Both the position numbers and the translations under genes were made by a program. This document shows, piece after piece, positions 27,579 to 35,268 of a stretch of DNA of 64,000 bases. Each line of letters begins with the position of its first letter. Position 1 is the stretch's first letter. The notes under the pieces were generated by a model. That model worked only from the letters and a program-made list of their open reading frames with translations, made no database searches and was not told the origin of the DNA. Origin of the DNA: Rhizohabitans arisaemae (lineage in GTDB: Bacteria > Actinomycetota > Actinomycetes > Streptosporangiales > Streptosporangiaceae); the NCBI RefSeq assembly GCF_025996515.1, contig NZ_BLRH01000035.1:744001-808000 (forward strand). Reading direction: 5' to 3'.

Positions 27579-27645
27579 TTCATCAATCTTTGGGGGTGTA
27601 TCTAGAAGAATATGCGGTTTGTCAAATTTTGTGAAGATTGATGAA
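27579..27645 (-). promoter_or_regulatory. Promoter of the DD-carboxypeptidase flanked by a 12-bp inverted repeat
   Basis: On the minus strand TTGACA (27625-27620) and GATACA (27602-27597) are 17 bp apart. TTCATCAATCTT at 27579-27590 and its exact complement AAGATTGATGAA at 27634-27645 sit on either side, with centres 55 bp apart. The repeats could be two sites for one repressor that loops the promoter, or could pair in a cruciform. They are AT-rich compared with their surroundings. The remaining gap up to 27948 shows no gene. Confidence 0.6.
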
Positions 27646-27948
27646 AAGGATCTGTCATGGGCGACGGGGGAAAGCGTGGTTCGGTTAACGGTACGGCCCG
27701 GGGCTGTGGGAGAACCGTGTCCCGTCGAGCGGCGGACATCGGCCCTGAAAGCCATCGATCCAGGTCATGGCCGGGAGATCGGCCAACCGAAACGGCCGCG
27801 GTGCCGTAATCGACCGGCGATCGGGAACATATCCAGATAGGCCATCCGGAGACCGGACCCGCACGGTACTCACCTGCTATGTCCGGACATTCACGAATCC
27901 CGACATCGCCGACCGGGCCGCGACGGCCGGTCGATCCGGCTACCTCTC

Positions 27949-28524
27949 TCAGCCGGAGTCGCGGGCGGGCTCGGGGGTGGGTGAGGTCTCGGTCTCCGCG
28001 AGGGCCGCGGCGGACCTGCGCCTGCGCCTGCGTCGCCAGCCGAAGAACCCCAGCAGCCCCGCGACGACCACGGCCATGATCAGCCCGGCCGCCAGCGGGG
28101 ACCGGGTGAGATCCAGCAGCCAGCCCCAGAAGACCCCGGCCCCGATGATCCACGGAGGGGTCCAGAGCAGCGCGCCGAACGCGCTCGCCACGACGTACCA
28201 GGGATAGGAGATCCGGAGCACCCCGGCGACGCTGGGCAGGGTGTGCCGGAGCACCGGAACCCAGAAGCACCCGAACACCGCGAGCGCGCCCCGCTTGCGC
28301 ACCAGGTTCTCGATGGTCTGGATCCGCTGCCGGCCGATCCTGGTGCCCAGCTTGGAGGCGTAGAGCTTCTCACCGACGAAATGCCCGAACCAGTAGTACC
28401 CCTGGAACAGGGCGAACATGATGAGCACGCAGATCGCGGCCCAGAGCCAGAGCGGCATGCCGAGCCAGCCGGTCTCGGTGACGACGGATGGGGAGAGCGG
28501 GGAGAGCGACTTCATCCGGATCAC
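27949..28524 (-). CDS. DedA-family membrane protein
   Basis: The 191-residue protein has the DedA core FGCFWVPVLRHTLPSVAGVLRISYPWY followed by ASAFGALLWTPPWIIGAGVFWGW, with the conserved Arg and Pro residues and about four hydrophobic segments. DedA proteins recycle undecaprenyl phosphate or phospholipids across the membrane, which would serve the nearby cell-wall and glycan genes. GTG 28524 or ATG 28515 could be the start; neither has a strong ribosome site. A basic R-rich stretch and acidic tail close the protein. Confidence 0.82.
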   Translation of the reverse strand: MIRMKSLSPLSPSVVTETGWLGMPLWLWAAICVLIMFALFQGYYWFGHFVGEKLYASKLGTRIGRQRIQTIENLVRKRGALAVFGCFWVPVLRHTLPSVAGVLRISYPWYVVASAFGALLWTPPWIIGAGVFWGWLLDLTRSPLAAGLIMAVVVAGLLGFFGWRRRRRRRSAAALAETETSPTPEPARDSG

Positions 28525-28679
28525 CGCCGTCGTCTCGAGAGCTGATTGGTCGCGATATTAGGAGAGCCTAACCTCACCGGCTGCTTTCGGCCACGCCGGG
28601 AAGGCGGTCGCGCCGTACCGGCCAGCTTACGGACGCCACTCGACGCTCGCTGGAGCGCCTGCCCCGCGGCGTGCCCCGA

Positions 28680-29153
28680 TCAGTCCCACAACCCGGTCAG
28701 CTCCAGCGCCTCCTCCGGTGAGACGGCGTGCCGCACCCCCGGCACCGGATGCCCGAACGGGTCGAGCAGCCGCCAGCCGCCGAGCTGCACCACCGGCGCC
28801 CGGCCGCCGCGCATGGCGAGGGCCAGCTCCGACAGCGTCCCCCACGATCCGCCCACCACGATCACCGCGTCGCCCGATTTGACGATCACACTGTTCCGCG
28901 CCTCGCCGATCCCGGTCGGGATCACGATGCTCAGATCCGGGTTCGCCTGCGTGCGGTCGGCCCCGGACAGGATCCCCACCACCGTCCCGCCCGCGCCGCG
29001 GGCACCCGCCGAGACCGCGGCCATCACCCCGCCGTAGCCCCCGCAGATCACCACGGCTCCACGCCGTGCCAGCAGGCGCCCGACCTCCCGGGCGTGCGCC
29101 TCCTCCGCCTCGGTGCAGTCCTGCGGCCCGCAAACCGCCACCTGAATCCCCAC
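28680..29153 (-). CDS. LOG/TIGR00725-type Rossmann-fold protein
   Basis: GTG 29153, behind GGGGAAGA, gives 157 residues and the expected IQVAVCGP start. CGGYGGVMAAVSAGARGAGG and VVGGSWGTLSELALAM match the two loops of lysine-decarboxylase-like (LOG) proteins. Known LOG enzymes release cytokinin-type bases from nucleotides, but many bacterial members, including the TIGR00725 group, have no proven substrate. The PGGxGTxxE motif is present as GGSWGTLSE. It stands alone on the minus strand. Confidence 0.82.
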   Translation of the reverse strand: MGIQVAVCGPQDCTEAEEAHAREVGRLLARRGAVVICGGYGGVMAAVSAGARGAGGTVVGILSGADRTQANPDLSIVIPTGIGEARNSVIVKSGDAVIVVGGSWGTLSELALAMRGGRAPVVQLGGWRLLDPFGHPVPGVRHAVSPEEALELTGLWD

Positions 29154-29254
29154 AATCCCATCTTCCCCACCCCGTACCGGCTTAAGAACTCCCAACATGA
29201 TGATCTTTGTTGAGGTTTCATCTCTTGCTGTAGCGGGCGGTGAGAGAAGCACGG

Positions 29255-29524
29255 GTGGTGCGGGCAAACCCTAAGAAGTCGGCGCCGAACCGCGCGGACC
29301 TCGGCTACCGCTAGGACCACGTCCATGGATCGGCTGCTCTGACCGAGCGGCTCACCGGCTGCGAATACGTCCACGAGACCAGGGAACTCACGGCGGACGG
29401 CTCCCGCCTCACCGACCATTCGGGACTCACCGTACGCCTGGCGCTCACCGCCACCAGCGCGCTGCTAACGTCGGACCCCACCAGGGCGGCCACGCCTGCC
29501 GAGCCGGAGCTCACCTTGTTCTGA
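29255..29524 (+). pseudogene. Remnant of an endonuclease/exonuclease/phosphatase-like gene
   Basis: One frame reads KKSAPNRADLGYR, a TAG stop at 29312-29314, then DHVHGSAALTERLTGCEYVH and LTDHSGLTVRLALTATSALL up to TGA at 29522. The DHSGLTV segment and spacing recall the C-terminal end of the endonuclease/exonuclease/phosphatase fold (SDHxPV). The TAG sits where a Tyr codon would fit. No N-terminal domain is found upstream. It ends 70 bp before the NUDIX gene. Confidence 0.45.
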
Positions 29525-29594
29525 ACACCACCGGCCGGTTCGCGGTCGGCTGTCCGGGCCACGCCCCGTCAGCCGAGACAGGACCAGCCGCAGG

Positions 29595-30107
29595 ATGACC
29601 GCCTCGACCAGCACCGCCTCGACCAGCACCGTCACGCCCCGCGTCGGCGCCCGTGTCCTCCTGTTGGACCCCGCCGACCGCGTACTGCTCATCCACGCCC
29701 TCGACCCCGCCGACCCCGCACATCACTGGTGGGAACTGCCCGGCGGCGGCCTAGACGACGGCGAAGATCTCCAGACCGCGGCCCGCCGCGAAGTCGCCGA
29801 GGAGACCGGGATCATGCTCCCCGCCCTCGGCCGCACGCTGTGGGTGCGGGAATCCCGGTTCCGGTACAAGGGCCGCGACCACCACCGCATCGAGCACGTG
29901 TTCCTTGGGCGCACCCCCAGTACCGCGCCGCAGGCCGCGCTCCGGCCCACCGAGAACGAGAAGGCCGGGCTGATCGAACGCCGCTGGTGGCCGGCGGACG
30001 AACTGCGGCAGTGCCGCGACAAGCTCCTGCCCGCCGAACGGCCCGCCCTGCTCGACGACCTGCTCTCCGAACGGTTCAGCCCTACACCGCTCACCCTTGT
30101 CGGCTGA
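29595..30107 (+). CDS. NUDIX hydrolase
   Basis: The 170-residue protein holds the full NUDIX box GGGLDDGEDLQTAARREVAEETGI, matching GX5EX7REUXEEXGU. An N-terminal STAST-rich extension (about 14 residues) precedes VGARVLLLDPADRVLLIHAL. These enzymes hydrolyse nucleoside diphosphates linked to another group; the RFRYKGRDHHRIEHVFLGR stretch occurs in ADP-ribose/NTP-type members, but the substrate is unknown. It follows the endonuclease-like remnant and may be a survivor of a small rearranged region. Confidence 0.9.
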   Translation: MTASTSTASTSTVTPRVGARVLLLDPADRVLLIHALDPADPAHHWWELPGGGLDDGEDLQTAARREVAEETGIMLPALGRTLWVRESRFRYKGRDHHRIEHVFLGRTPSTAPQAALRPTENEKAGLIERRWWPADELRQCRDKLLPAERPALLDDLLSERFSPTPLTLVG

Positions 30108-30277
30108 CCGTCCTCGGCGTGCGGGCTGCTCGACGGTACGGCCGGAGCGGGCGCCCGAGGCGCCGACCGCGGGCGCATGCGGTGACCGGGCCTCGTGGGT
30201 GCCTTCCACGATGAGCTCGCGGATGAACTCGGCCGACGCGGCGAAGACGTGGGACGGCCGTGAGCGGGGCCGACTCC

Positions 30278-30469
30278 TCAGGAGGCGTTTCCGGTCGCCA
30301 GGGCGGCGCGGCCGCCGGCGAGCTCGGGGATGTGCATGTACAGGGTCGACCTGCTGACTCCGAGTAGGCGGGCGATGGAGGCCACCGAGTTGTCGGAACG
30401 GGTGGGCAGGTCGCGGGCACGGCGGGTCACGGAGGAACTCGTCAACGCCTTCAGGCGAGTGTCGAGCAA
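30278..30469 (-). pseudogene. C-terminal fragment of a serine recombinase/resolvase
   Basis: Only the DNA-binding tail remains: SVASIARLLGVSRSTLYMHI resembles the Hin/resolvase C-terminal helix-turn-helix. The catalytic N-terminal domain is absent. It lies back to back with a transposase-like fragment at 30487, the divergent order seen in several Tn3-family elements. Confidence 0.45.
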
Positions 30470-30486
30470 GGAGAACGTCCTGTTTT

Positions 30487-30597
30487 AGTGGCCGACGCCG
30501 CGCCGACCGCCCCGGACGGGAGGGTGCGGCAGGTGTTCCCGGCGGTCCGCGGCGGGGAGCGGACTCTGCGCGACCTGGTGCATGAGTGCATCTTCTG
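30487..30597 (+). pseudogene. Possible Tn3-family transposase fragment
   Basis: A 36-codon frame (GTG 30487 to TGA 30597) contains VFPAVRGGERTLRDLVHE, which resembles a stretch seen in actinobacterial Tn3-type transposases, from memory of the family. It begins 17 bp from the divergent recombinase fragment. No terminal inverted repeats were recognised. Confidence 0.3.
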
Positions 30598-30644
30598 ACA
30601 TGGGCGTCGACTTTCCGGCGGGCTGATGTCCGTCTCGCGCGACG

Positions 30645-31400
30645 TCAGCCGATCGACGTACGGGGAAGGTCGGCGAAGCGGTCGAGCAGACGGGTGAACT
30701 CGGCTACGAGGTGGTCGAGCAGGCGCCGCCCCGTTTCCGGGGTGGCCGGGTCCACGGGGTCCGTCGTGCCGTTGATGCGGGCGATCCAGTCGTGCTCGGC
30801 GACGAAGGCGCCGGGAAGGGCCGGCGGGGTGCCGCCGGGAAGCGAGGGCGTCCGTGCGGACTCCTCGCGCACGGGGAGGCCGAGGCCGAGCAGGAGGGCG
30901 GCCTCGAAGGCCCCGGCGTGCCCGGGGACGTGCGCGATGCCGGCCTGGCGGGCGAGTTCCACCAGGCGGTCGCCGCCGAGGGTCCAATAGGAGGCGGCGG
31001 CCACCGTCACCTCGTGGTCCAGGACCGCGTCCCGGGCGGCCTGGCGGACCAGGTCGTCGTTGCCGCCGTGGCCGTTGAAGACGACGACCTTGCGGAAGCC
31101 GGTGCGCGCCGCGCTCTCGATCAGGTCGCCTAGTACGGCGAGCAGCGTGCGGCCGCGCAGGGAGAGGGTGCCCGGGTAGGGCAGGTGGTGGTGGGAGGAG
31201 CCGTAGGCGAGGGCGGGCGCGACGAGCACCGCCGCGCGTGCGCCCGCGGCGGCCCGCAGCGCCACCTGCTCGCTCACGACGGTGTCGGTGCCGACCGGCA
31301 GCCGGGCGCCGTGCTGTTCGGTGGCGCCGATCGGGACGACCAGGACCGCCTCGGGTGACAGCCGGGTGAGTTCGGAGCTGGTGAGCTCGCCAAGGATCAT
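30645..31400 (-). CDS. Creatininase-family amidohydrolase
   Basis: The 251-residue protein has the family's metal and active-site motifs in order: VVPIGATEQHGARLPVGTD, SSHHHLPYPGTLSL, VVVFNGHGGNDD and HVPGHAGAFEAALLL. Members include creatinine amidohydrolase, mycofactocin MftE and hydrolases acting on cyclic keto-polyols. No creatinine pathway gene is near; the gene is divergent from a local regulator and opens a sugar-acid island, so a ring-opening step on a sugar-derived compound is more likely. A repeat operator (31444-31464) lies 44 bp before its start. Confidence 0.9.
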   Translation of the reverse strand: MILGELTSSELTRLSPEAVLVVPIGATEQHGARLPVGTDTVVSEQVALRAAAGARAAVLVAPALAYGSSHHHLPYPGTLSLRGRTLLAVLGDLIESAARTGFRKVVVFNGHGGNDDLVRQAARDAVLDHEVTVAAASYWTLGGDRLVELARQAGIAHVPGHAGAFEAALLLGLGLPVREESARTPSLPGGTPPALPGAFVAEHDWIARINGTTDPVDPATPETGRRLLDHLVAEFTRLLDRFADLPRTSIG

Positions 31401-31443
31401 GTCGCGGACTCCTGACGTTCGGGTGCGGTCGACGGCAACCTAC

Positions 31444-31464
31444 TACGAACCATTTACGCACATG
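31444..31464. promoter_or_regulatory. Candidate operator, copy 1
   Basis: TACGAACCATTTACG followed by CACATG matches 20 of 21 bases of the site at 32984-33004. It lies in the divergent region between the creatininase-like gene and the regulator. A weaker copy, TACAAACTATTTTGG (31535-31549, 11 of 15 matches), lies just before the regulator start. Confidence 0.7.
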
Positions 31465-31562
31465 ACGCCCGACCCTGTCACGGCCTCGGGTTTCGACCCG
31501 TGGGTTGGCGGAAAGGCCCCCGACCAGGGGTTCTTACAAACTATTTTGGTACTGTGACCGAA

Positions 31563-32921
31563 ATGAAGTCCATCTCCACCCGTCCGCAGATCCGGATCCG
31601 CCTCGGCATCGTCGTTCCCACGGCGAGCGAGAGCGTTTTCCAGGACGCCCTGGTCCATCTCCAGGGTGTCGACGCCCGATGGGTGCGTTATCAGGACGAA
31701 GACGAGATACGGTCCGCGGTGCGCGAGGTGCTCCCCGAGGTCGACGCCTTGTTCTTCGCCGGGCCGATGCCGCTGGACCGGTGCCGGGACCTGCTCCCCG
31801 AGGAGCTCCCCGTCGCGGTCGCCCGCCAGGGGCCCATCGACCTGGCCCTGGCGCTGCTGCGCGCCCGCGAGCAGGGGCTCGCCCTCGCCCCCGCCAGCGT
31901 GGACACCTTCGACGAGCAGGTCGTGGAGGAACTCGCCGGCGAGCTCGGCCTGCCGGTGCGGGCGATGCGCGTGCTGCCGTACGCCCCGGGTCAGGAGGTC
32001 GAGGACGTCGTCGGCTTCCATCTCCGGATGCGGCGGCGGCACCAGACCCACTACGCGGTGACGGGACGCAGCCTGGTCTACGCGCGCCTGCTGGAGAGCA
32101 TCGACGTCCCGGTGCTGCGGTCGGTTCCGGTGGTCGCCTCCATCCGGTCGGCGATGAACGAGGTGGTCCTGCGCGCGGTTTCCGCCCGGCACTCCAACCT
32201 GCGCTTCGCGGCCGCCGTCTACCGGTTGCTGGAGGACTCCGGCCTGTACGAGGCGGGCGTGGAGCGGGTCAACACCCTGCGCATGTTCTTCGACGCGCCG
32301 GAGTTCGCGGAGACCTGGGTCGAGCCCCGCGGCGATCAGTCCGTGCTGGTCTTCGCACACAAGGGCCTGCTTGAGGAGATCACCAAGTCCTGGACCGCGG
32401 TGCCGTTGATCGAGGATGTCCGGTCGCGGCTCGGCGTGCGCATGGCGGTGGGCTTCGGGGTGGGCGAGTCGGTGCGCGACTCCGTGCGCCACGCCGAGAT
32501 GGCGGTGCGCCGGGCGATAGCCGAAGGCGGTGACACCGGCTACCTGATGACCGAGGGTGGCCTGGTCATCGGGCCGATGGGGACGGCGACGGGGTTGTCG
32601 CGCTATGCGTACAAGACCGACGACCGGACCGACGGCGGCGGGTTGCGCGAGCTGTCGCAGGCGGTGGGCCTCGGCGTCTCCACCCTCTCCCGGCTGGCGG
32701 ACCTGGAGCGACGGCTGGACGGCGCGGGCGCGAGCGCCGAGGAGATCGGGCAGGCGCTGCGGGTGAGCGTGCCGAGCGGCCGGCGCATCCTCCGCGTCCT
32801 GCGCGAGAACGGGCTCGCGTCCCTGGCCGGGCTCTCCCAGCCGAGTAAGCGCGGGCGTCCCAAGGGGCTGTACCGGCTGGACATCGGCAGTCGGCTGAGC
32901 GATACGGGACAGACCATCTGA
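31563..32921 (+). CDS. Transcriptional regulator with effector, GGDEF-like and HTH domains
   Basis: ATG 31563 gives 452 residues; GTG 31554 is also possible and neither has a clear ribosome site, so the mRNA may be leaderless. Residues about 10-230 look like an effector-binding region. The middle segment RLGVRMAVGFGVGESVRDSVRHAEMAVRRAIA resembles the degenerate GGDEF-like domain of CdaR/PucR-type regulators. The C-terminus has two helical HTH-like parts: VGLGVSTLSRLADLER and AEEIGQALRVSVPSGRRILRVLREN. It should control the adjoining catabolic island, with the repeated site at 31444 and 32984 as its operator; the effector is unknown. Confidence 0.75.
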   Translation: MKSISTRPQIRIRLGIVVPTASESVFQDALVHLQGVDARWVRYQDEDEIRSAVREVLPEVDALFFAGPMPLDRCRDLLPEELPVAVARQGPIDLALALLRAREQGLALAPASVDTFDEQVVEELAGELGLPVRAMRVLPYAPGQEVEDVVGFHLRMRRRHQTHYAVTGRSLVYARLLESIDVPVLRSVPVVASIRSAMNEVVLRAVSARHSNLRFAAAVYRLLEDSGLYEAGVERVNTLRMFFDAPEFAETWVEPRGDQSVLVFAHKGLLEEITKSWTAVPLIEDVRSRLGVRMAVGFGVGESVRDSVRHAEMAVRRAIAEGGDTGYLMTEGGLVIGPMGTATGLSRYAYKTDDRTDGGGLRELSQAVGLGVSTLSRLADLERRLDGAGASAEEIGQALRVSVPSGRRILRVLRENGLASLAGLSQPSKRGRPKGLYRLDIGSRLSDTGQTI

Positions 32922-32983
32922 TTTCGCTCAGAGACGCGGGGTCTTGACGCGACTTACCGTTCCCTGCACACTTAGGGCCATTA

Positions 32984-33013
32984 TACGAACCATTTACGAA
33001 CATGGTCGTAAAT
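32984..33013. promoter_or_regulatory. Candidate operator, copy 2, with dyad
   Basis: The copy of TACGAACCATTTACG here extends into an inverted repeat, ATTTACGA (32992-32999) and TCGTAAAT (33006-33013). A TTGACG at 32944-32949 with a weak -10 (CACACT, 32967-32972) would place the transcription start at about 32979, so the site lies at or just downstream of it, a position typical for repression. It precedes the transporter-catabolic genes. Confidence 0.7.
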
Positions 33014-33019
33014 TTGTGC

Positions 33020-33044
33020 TTCTCCCCGGAGGCTTCGGGGAGAA
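33020..33044 (+). promoter_or_regulatory. Hairpin in the leader abutting the ribosome site
   Basis: A perfect 9-bp stem (TTCTCCCCG, 33020-33028; CGGGGAGAA, 33036-33044) with a 7-base loop ends at the first bases of AAAGGAG (33043-33049). It may stabilise the mRNA end or tune translation of the binding-protein gene. Confidence 0.55.
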
Positions 33045-33055
33045 AGGAGCAAAGC

Positions 33056-34363
33056 GTGAAGCCCATCCAGCGTCGACGCCTCTTAGAAGGGGGTGTTCTC
33101 CTGCTCGCCGCGGGCCTGGTCAGCGCCTGCGGCGTCTTCGGGGGTACGACGGGAGAGACCGCCACGTCCCCCGATTCGGGTCCGGTTGCCCTGGAGTTCT
33201 GGACGATCAACCTGAAAGAGGGCTACACGCCGTACATCGAGGGTGCCATCCGCCGCTACGAGCAGGAGCGCAAAGGCGTCACGGTGAAGTGGGTGGACAT
33301 CCCCGACTTCGAGCAGACCCAGAGCAAGCTGCTGGCCGCCATCAGCGGCGGCGCCACCCCGGACGTGGTGAACATGACCCCGTTCATCCTGCCGAAGTTC
33401 GCCGCCACGGGAACGATCCACGCGCTTGACGACCTGGTCCCCGACATCCAGGCCGTCGCCGGGGAGTACGCCCCCGGGTTCTGGGACGCCGGGGTGATCG
33501 GCGGCAAGTCGTACGCGATTCCGTTCTACGGCAGCGTCTCGGCGCTCATCTACAACACCGAGCTGTTCGAGAAGGCCGGGCTCGACCCGGGCAAGCCGCC
33601 GGCCGACTGGAACCAGGTGTTCGACGCCGCGAAGAAGATCCGCGAGAAGACCGGCGTCTCCGGGTTCGTGCAGACCCTCGACGACTTCAACGACGCCGGA
33701 AACCCCTCCGACATCCTGGCCGGGCAGGCGGGCGTCCCGCTGCTCTCCGCCGACGGCAAGAAGGCGGCGTTCGCGACCCCGGAGGCCGTCGCCCACCTGG
33801 AGCGGTACGCCGCGGGCGTCAAGGAGGGCTGGATCGACCGGACCTCGGTGAACGGCGGCGTGATGGACGGCGCCAAGGTCCTCGCCCAGGGCAAGACCGG
33901 GATGGTCTTCCTCGGGCCGTGGATCCTGCGCTGGCTGAAGGACAACACCGACGCGGAGACCTTCAAGAGGTTCAAGGTCGCCGCGCACCCGGCGGGCGCG
34001 GGCGGGGCGGCCAACGGCTTCCTCCAGCAGTTCGCCGTCCCCAAGTCGAGCAAGAACCCCAAGCAGGCCCTGGACTTCGCCCGGTACTTCAGCTCCACGG
34101 TGCTGGAGCTGGCCAAGCAGGCGCCGGTGCTCCCCGGGATGGTCTCGGTCGCCAAGGACCCCCACTTCCAGTCCACCCCCGAGATGAAGGTGCTCGTCGA
34201 CCAGCAGATGAAGTTCTACTGGCCGAAGCACCCCGCCGTCGGGGAGCTGTTCGCCTCGCTGCGCACCCGCTTCCAGTCGGCGTACCTGGGTGACAAGACG
34301 CCGCGGCAGGCGCTCGACGAGGCGGCGGCCGACTGGGACCGGATCCTCGCGGCGGGGCAGTGA
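33056..34363 (+). CDS. Extracellular sugar-binding lipoprotein of an ABC importer
   Basis: GTG 33056 follows AAAGGAG by six bases and gives 435 residues. RRRLLEGGVLLLAAGLVSAC carries a basic n-region and a lipobox ending at Cys25. The rest has family 1 binding-protein features: VALEFWTINLKEGYTPYIEGA, GGATPDVVNMTPFIL, YAIPFYGSVSALIYNTELFEKAGL, GKTGMVFLGPWIL. It delivers a sugar or oligosaccharide to the two permeases that follow in a coupled operon. The ligand should be the product of the secreted hydrolase encoded further on. Confidence 0.93.
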   Translation: MKPIQRRRLLEGGVLLLAAGLVSACGVFGGTTGETATSPDSGPVALEFWTINLKEGYTPYIEGAIRRYEQERKGVTVKWVDIPDFEQTQSKLLAAISGGATPDVVNMTPFILPKFAATGTIHALDDLVPDIQAVAGEYAPGFWDAGVIGGKSYAIPFYGSVSALIYNTELFEKAGLDPGKPPADWNQVFDAAKKIREKTGVSGFVQTLDDFNDAGNPSDILAGQAGVPLLSADGKKAAFATPEAVAHLERYAAGVKEGWIDRTSVNGGVMDGAKVLAQGKTGMVFLGPWILRWLKDNTDAETFKRFKVAAHPAGAGGAANGFLQQFAVPKSSKNPKQALDFARYFSSTVLELAKQAPVLPGMVSVAKDPHFQSTPEMKVLVDQQMKFYWPKHPAVGELFASLRTRFQSAYLGDKTPRQALDEAAADWDRILAAGQ

Positions 34364-35268
34364 GCGAGCCGGTCGGCCGGACCGCGGAACGCGGGCGCTC
34401 CTGGCGCCGGGTCAGGGACTCGCGGTGGGGATGGCTCTTCGCCGTCCCCGCCGTGGGGCTGATCGGCGGCTTCGTCCTCTATCCCGCGGTGAACACCCTG
34501 CTCTTCAGCTTCACCGATTTCAACGGCCTGACCCCGGCGTCCTTAGTCGGCCTGGGGCAGTACGCGGCGCTCGGCGCCGACGGGGTGTTCCATCGCACCC
34601 TGCTGAACTCCCTGCTCATCACCGGGGCGGTGACGGTGCTGCTGGTCTGCCTGCCGCTCCCGGTGGCCTACTGGATCCACCGCGGCATCCCGCTGCGGCG
34701 CTTCTTCCGCACGATGCTGTACCTGCCCGTGGTGGTGCCCGTCATCGTCTCGTCGGTGGCCTGGAAGTGGCTGCTCGACGACAACGGGCTGATCAACTAC
34801 CTGCTGGTGGCGGCGGGCGTGACCGAGCGCCCGATCTCGTGGCTCTCCGACCCGGGATGGGCGGTCTGGTCGGTGATCGGCGTCATCGTGTGGCGGGCTT
34901 TCGGGATCTACCTGCTGATCTATCTGGCGGGGCTGGCGACCATGCCGGAGGAGCACTTCGAGGCGGCGGCCATCGACGGCGCCGGGCATGTGCGGACGTT
35001 CGCGAGCATCGTGGTGCCCCGGCTGCGCGGTTCGATCGTGCTGAGTTCCGTCATCGCCTTCGTGGCGGCGATGCGCACCTTCGACGAGATCTACGTGCTG
35101 ACGGAGGGCGGCCCGGTGAACGCGAGCAAGAACACCGCGTACTACATCTGGGAGTCGGCCTTCTCGTTCTTCAAGTTCGGATACGGCAGCGCCATGGCGG
35201 TCGTGCTGCTCCTGGCCGTTCTGGCGATGGTGCTGATCGGTCTGCGACTGGCGAGGAGATCGTCGTGA
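34360..35268 (+). CDS. ABC sugar permease, MalF type
   Basis: GTG 34360 overlaps the stop of the binding-protein gene (GTGA). The 302 residues form six membrane segments, and the EAA loop is seen as EEHFEAAAIDGAGHVRTFASIVVPRLRG, which docks the ATPase. It pairs with the next gene to form the membrane pore. No ATPase gene is present in the cluster, so a shared ATPase of the MsiK type encoded elsewhere is expected. Confidence 0.93.
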   Translation: MSEPVGRTAERGRSWRRVRDSRWGWLFAVPAVGLIGGFVLYPAVNTLLFSFTDFNGLTPASLVGLGQYAALGADGVFHRTLLNSLLITGAVTVLLVCLPLPVAYWIHRGIPLRRFFRTMLYLPVVVPVIVSSVAWKWLLDDNGLINYLLVAAGVTERPISWLSDPGWAVWSVIGVIVWRAFGIYLLIYLAGLATMPEEHFEAAAIDGAGHVRTFASIVVPRLRGSIVLSSVIAFVAAMRTFDEIYVLTEGGPVNASKNTAYYIWESAFSFFKFGYGSAMAVVLLLAVLAMVLIGLRLARRSS

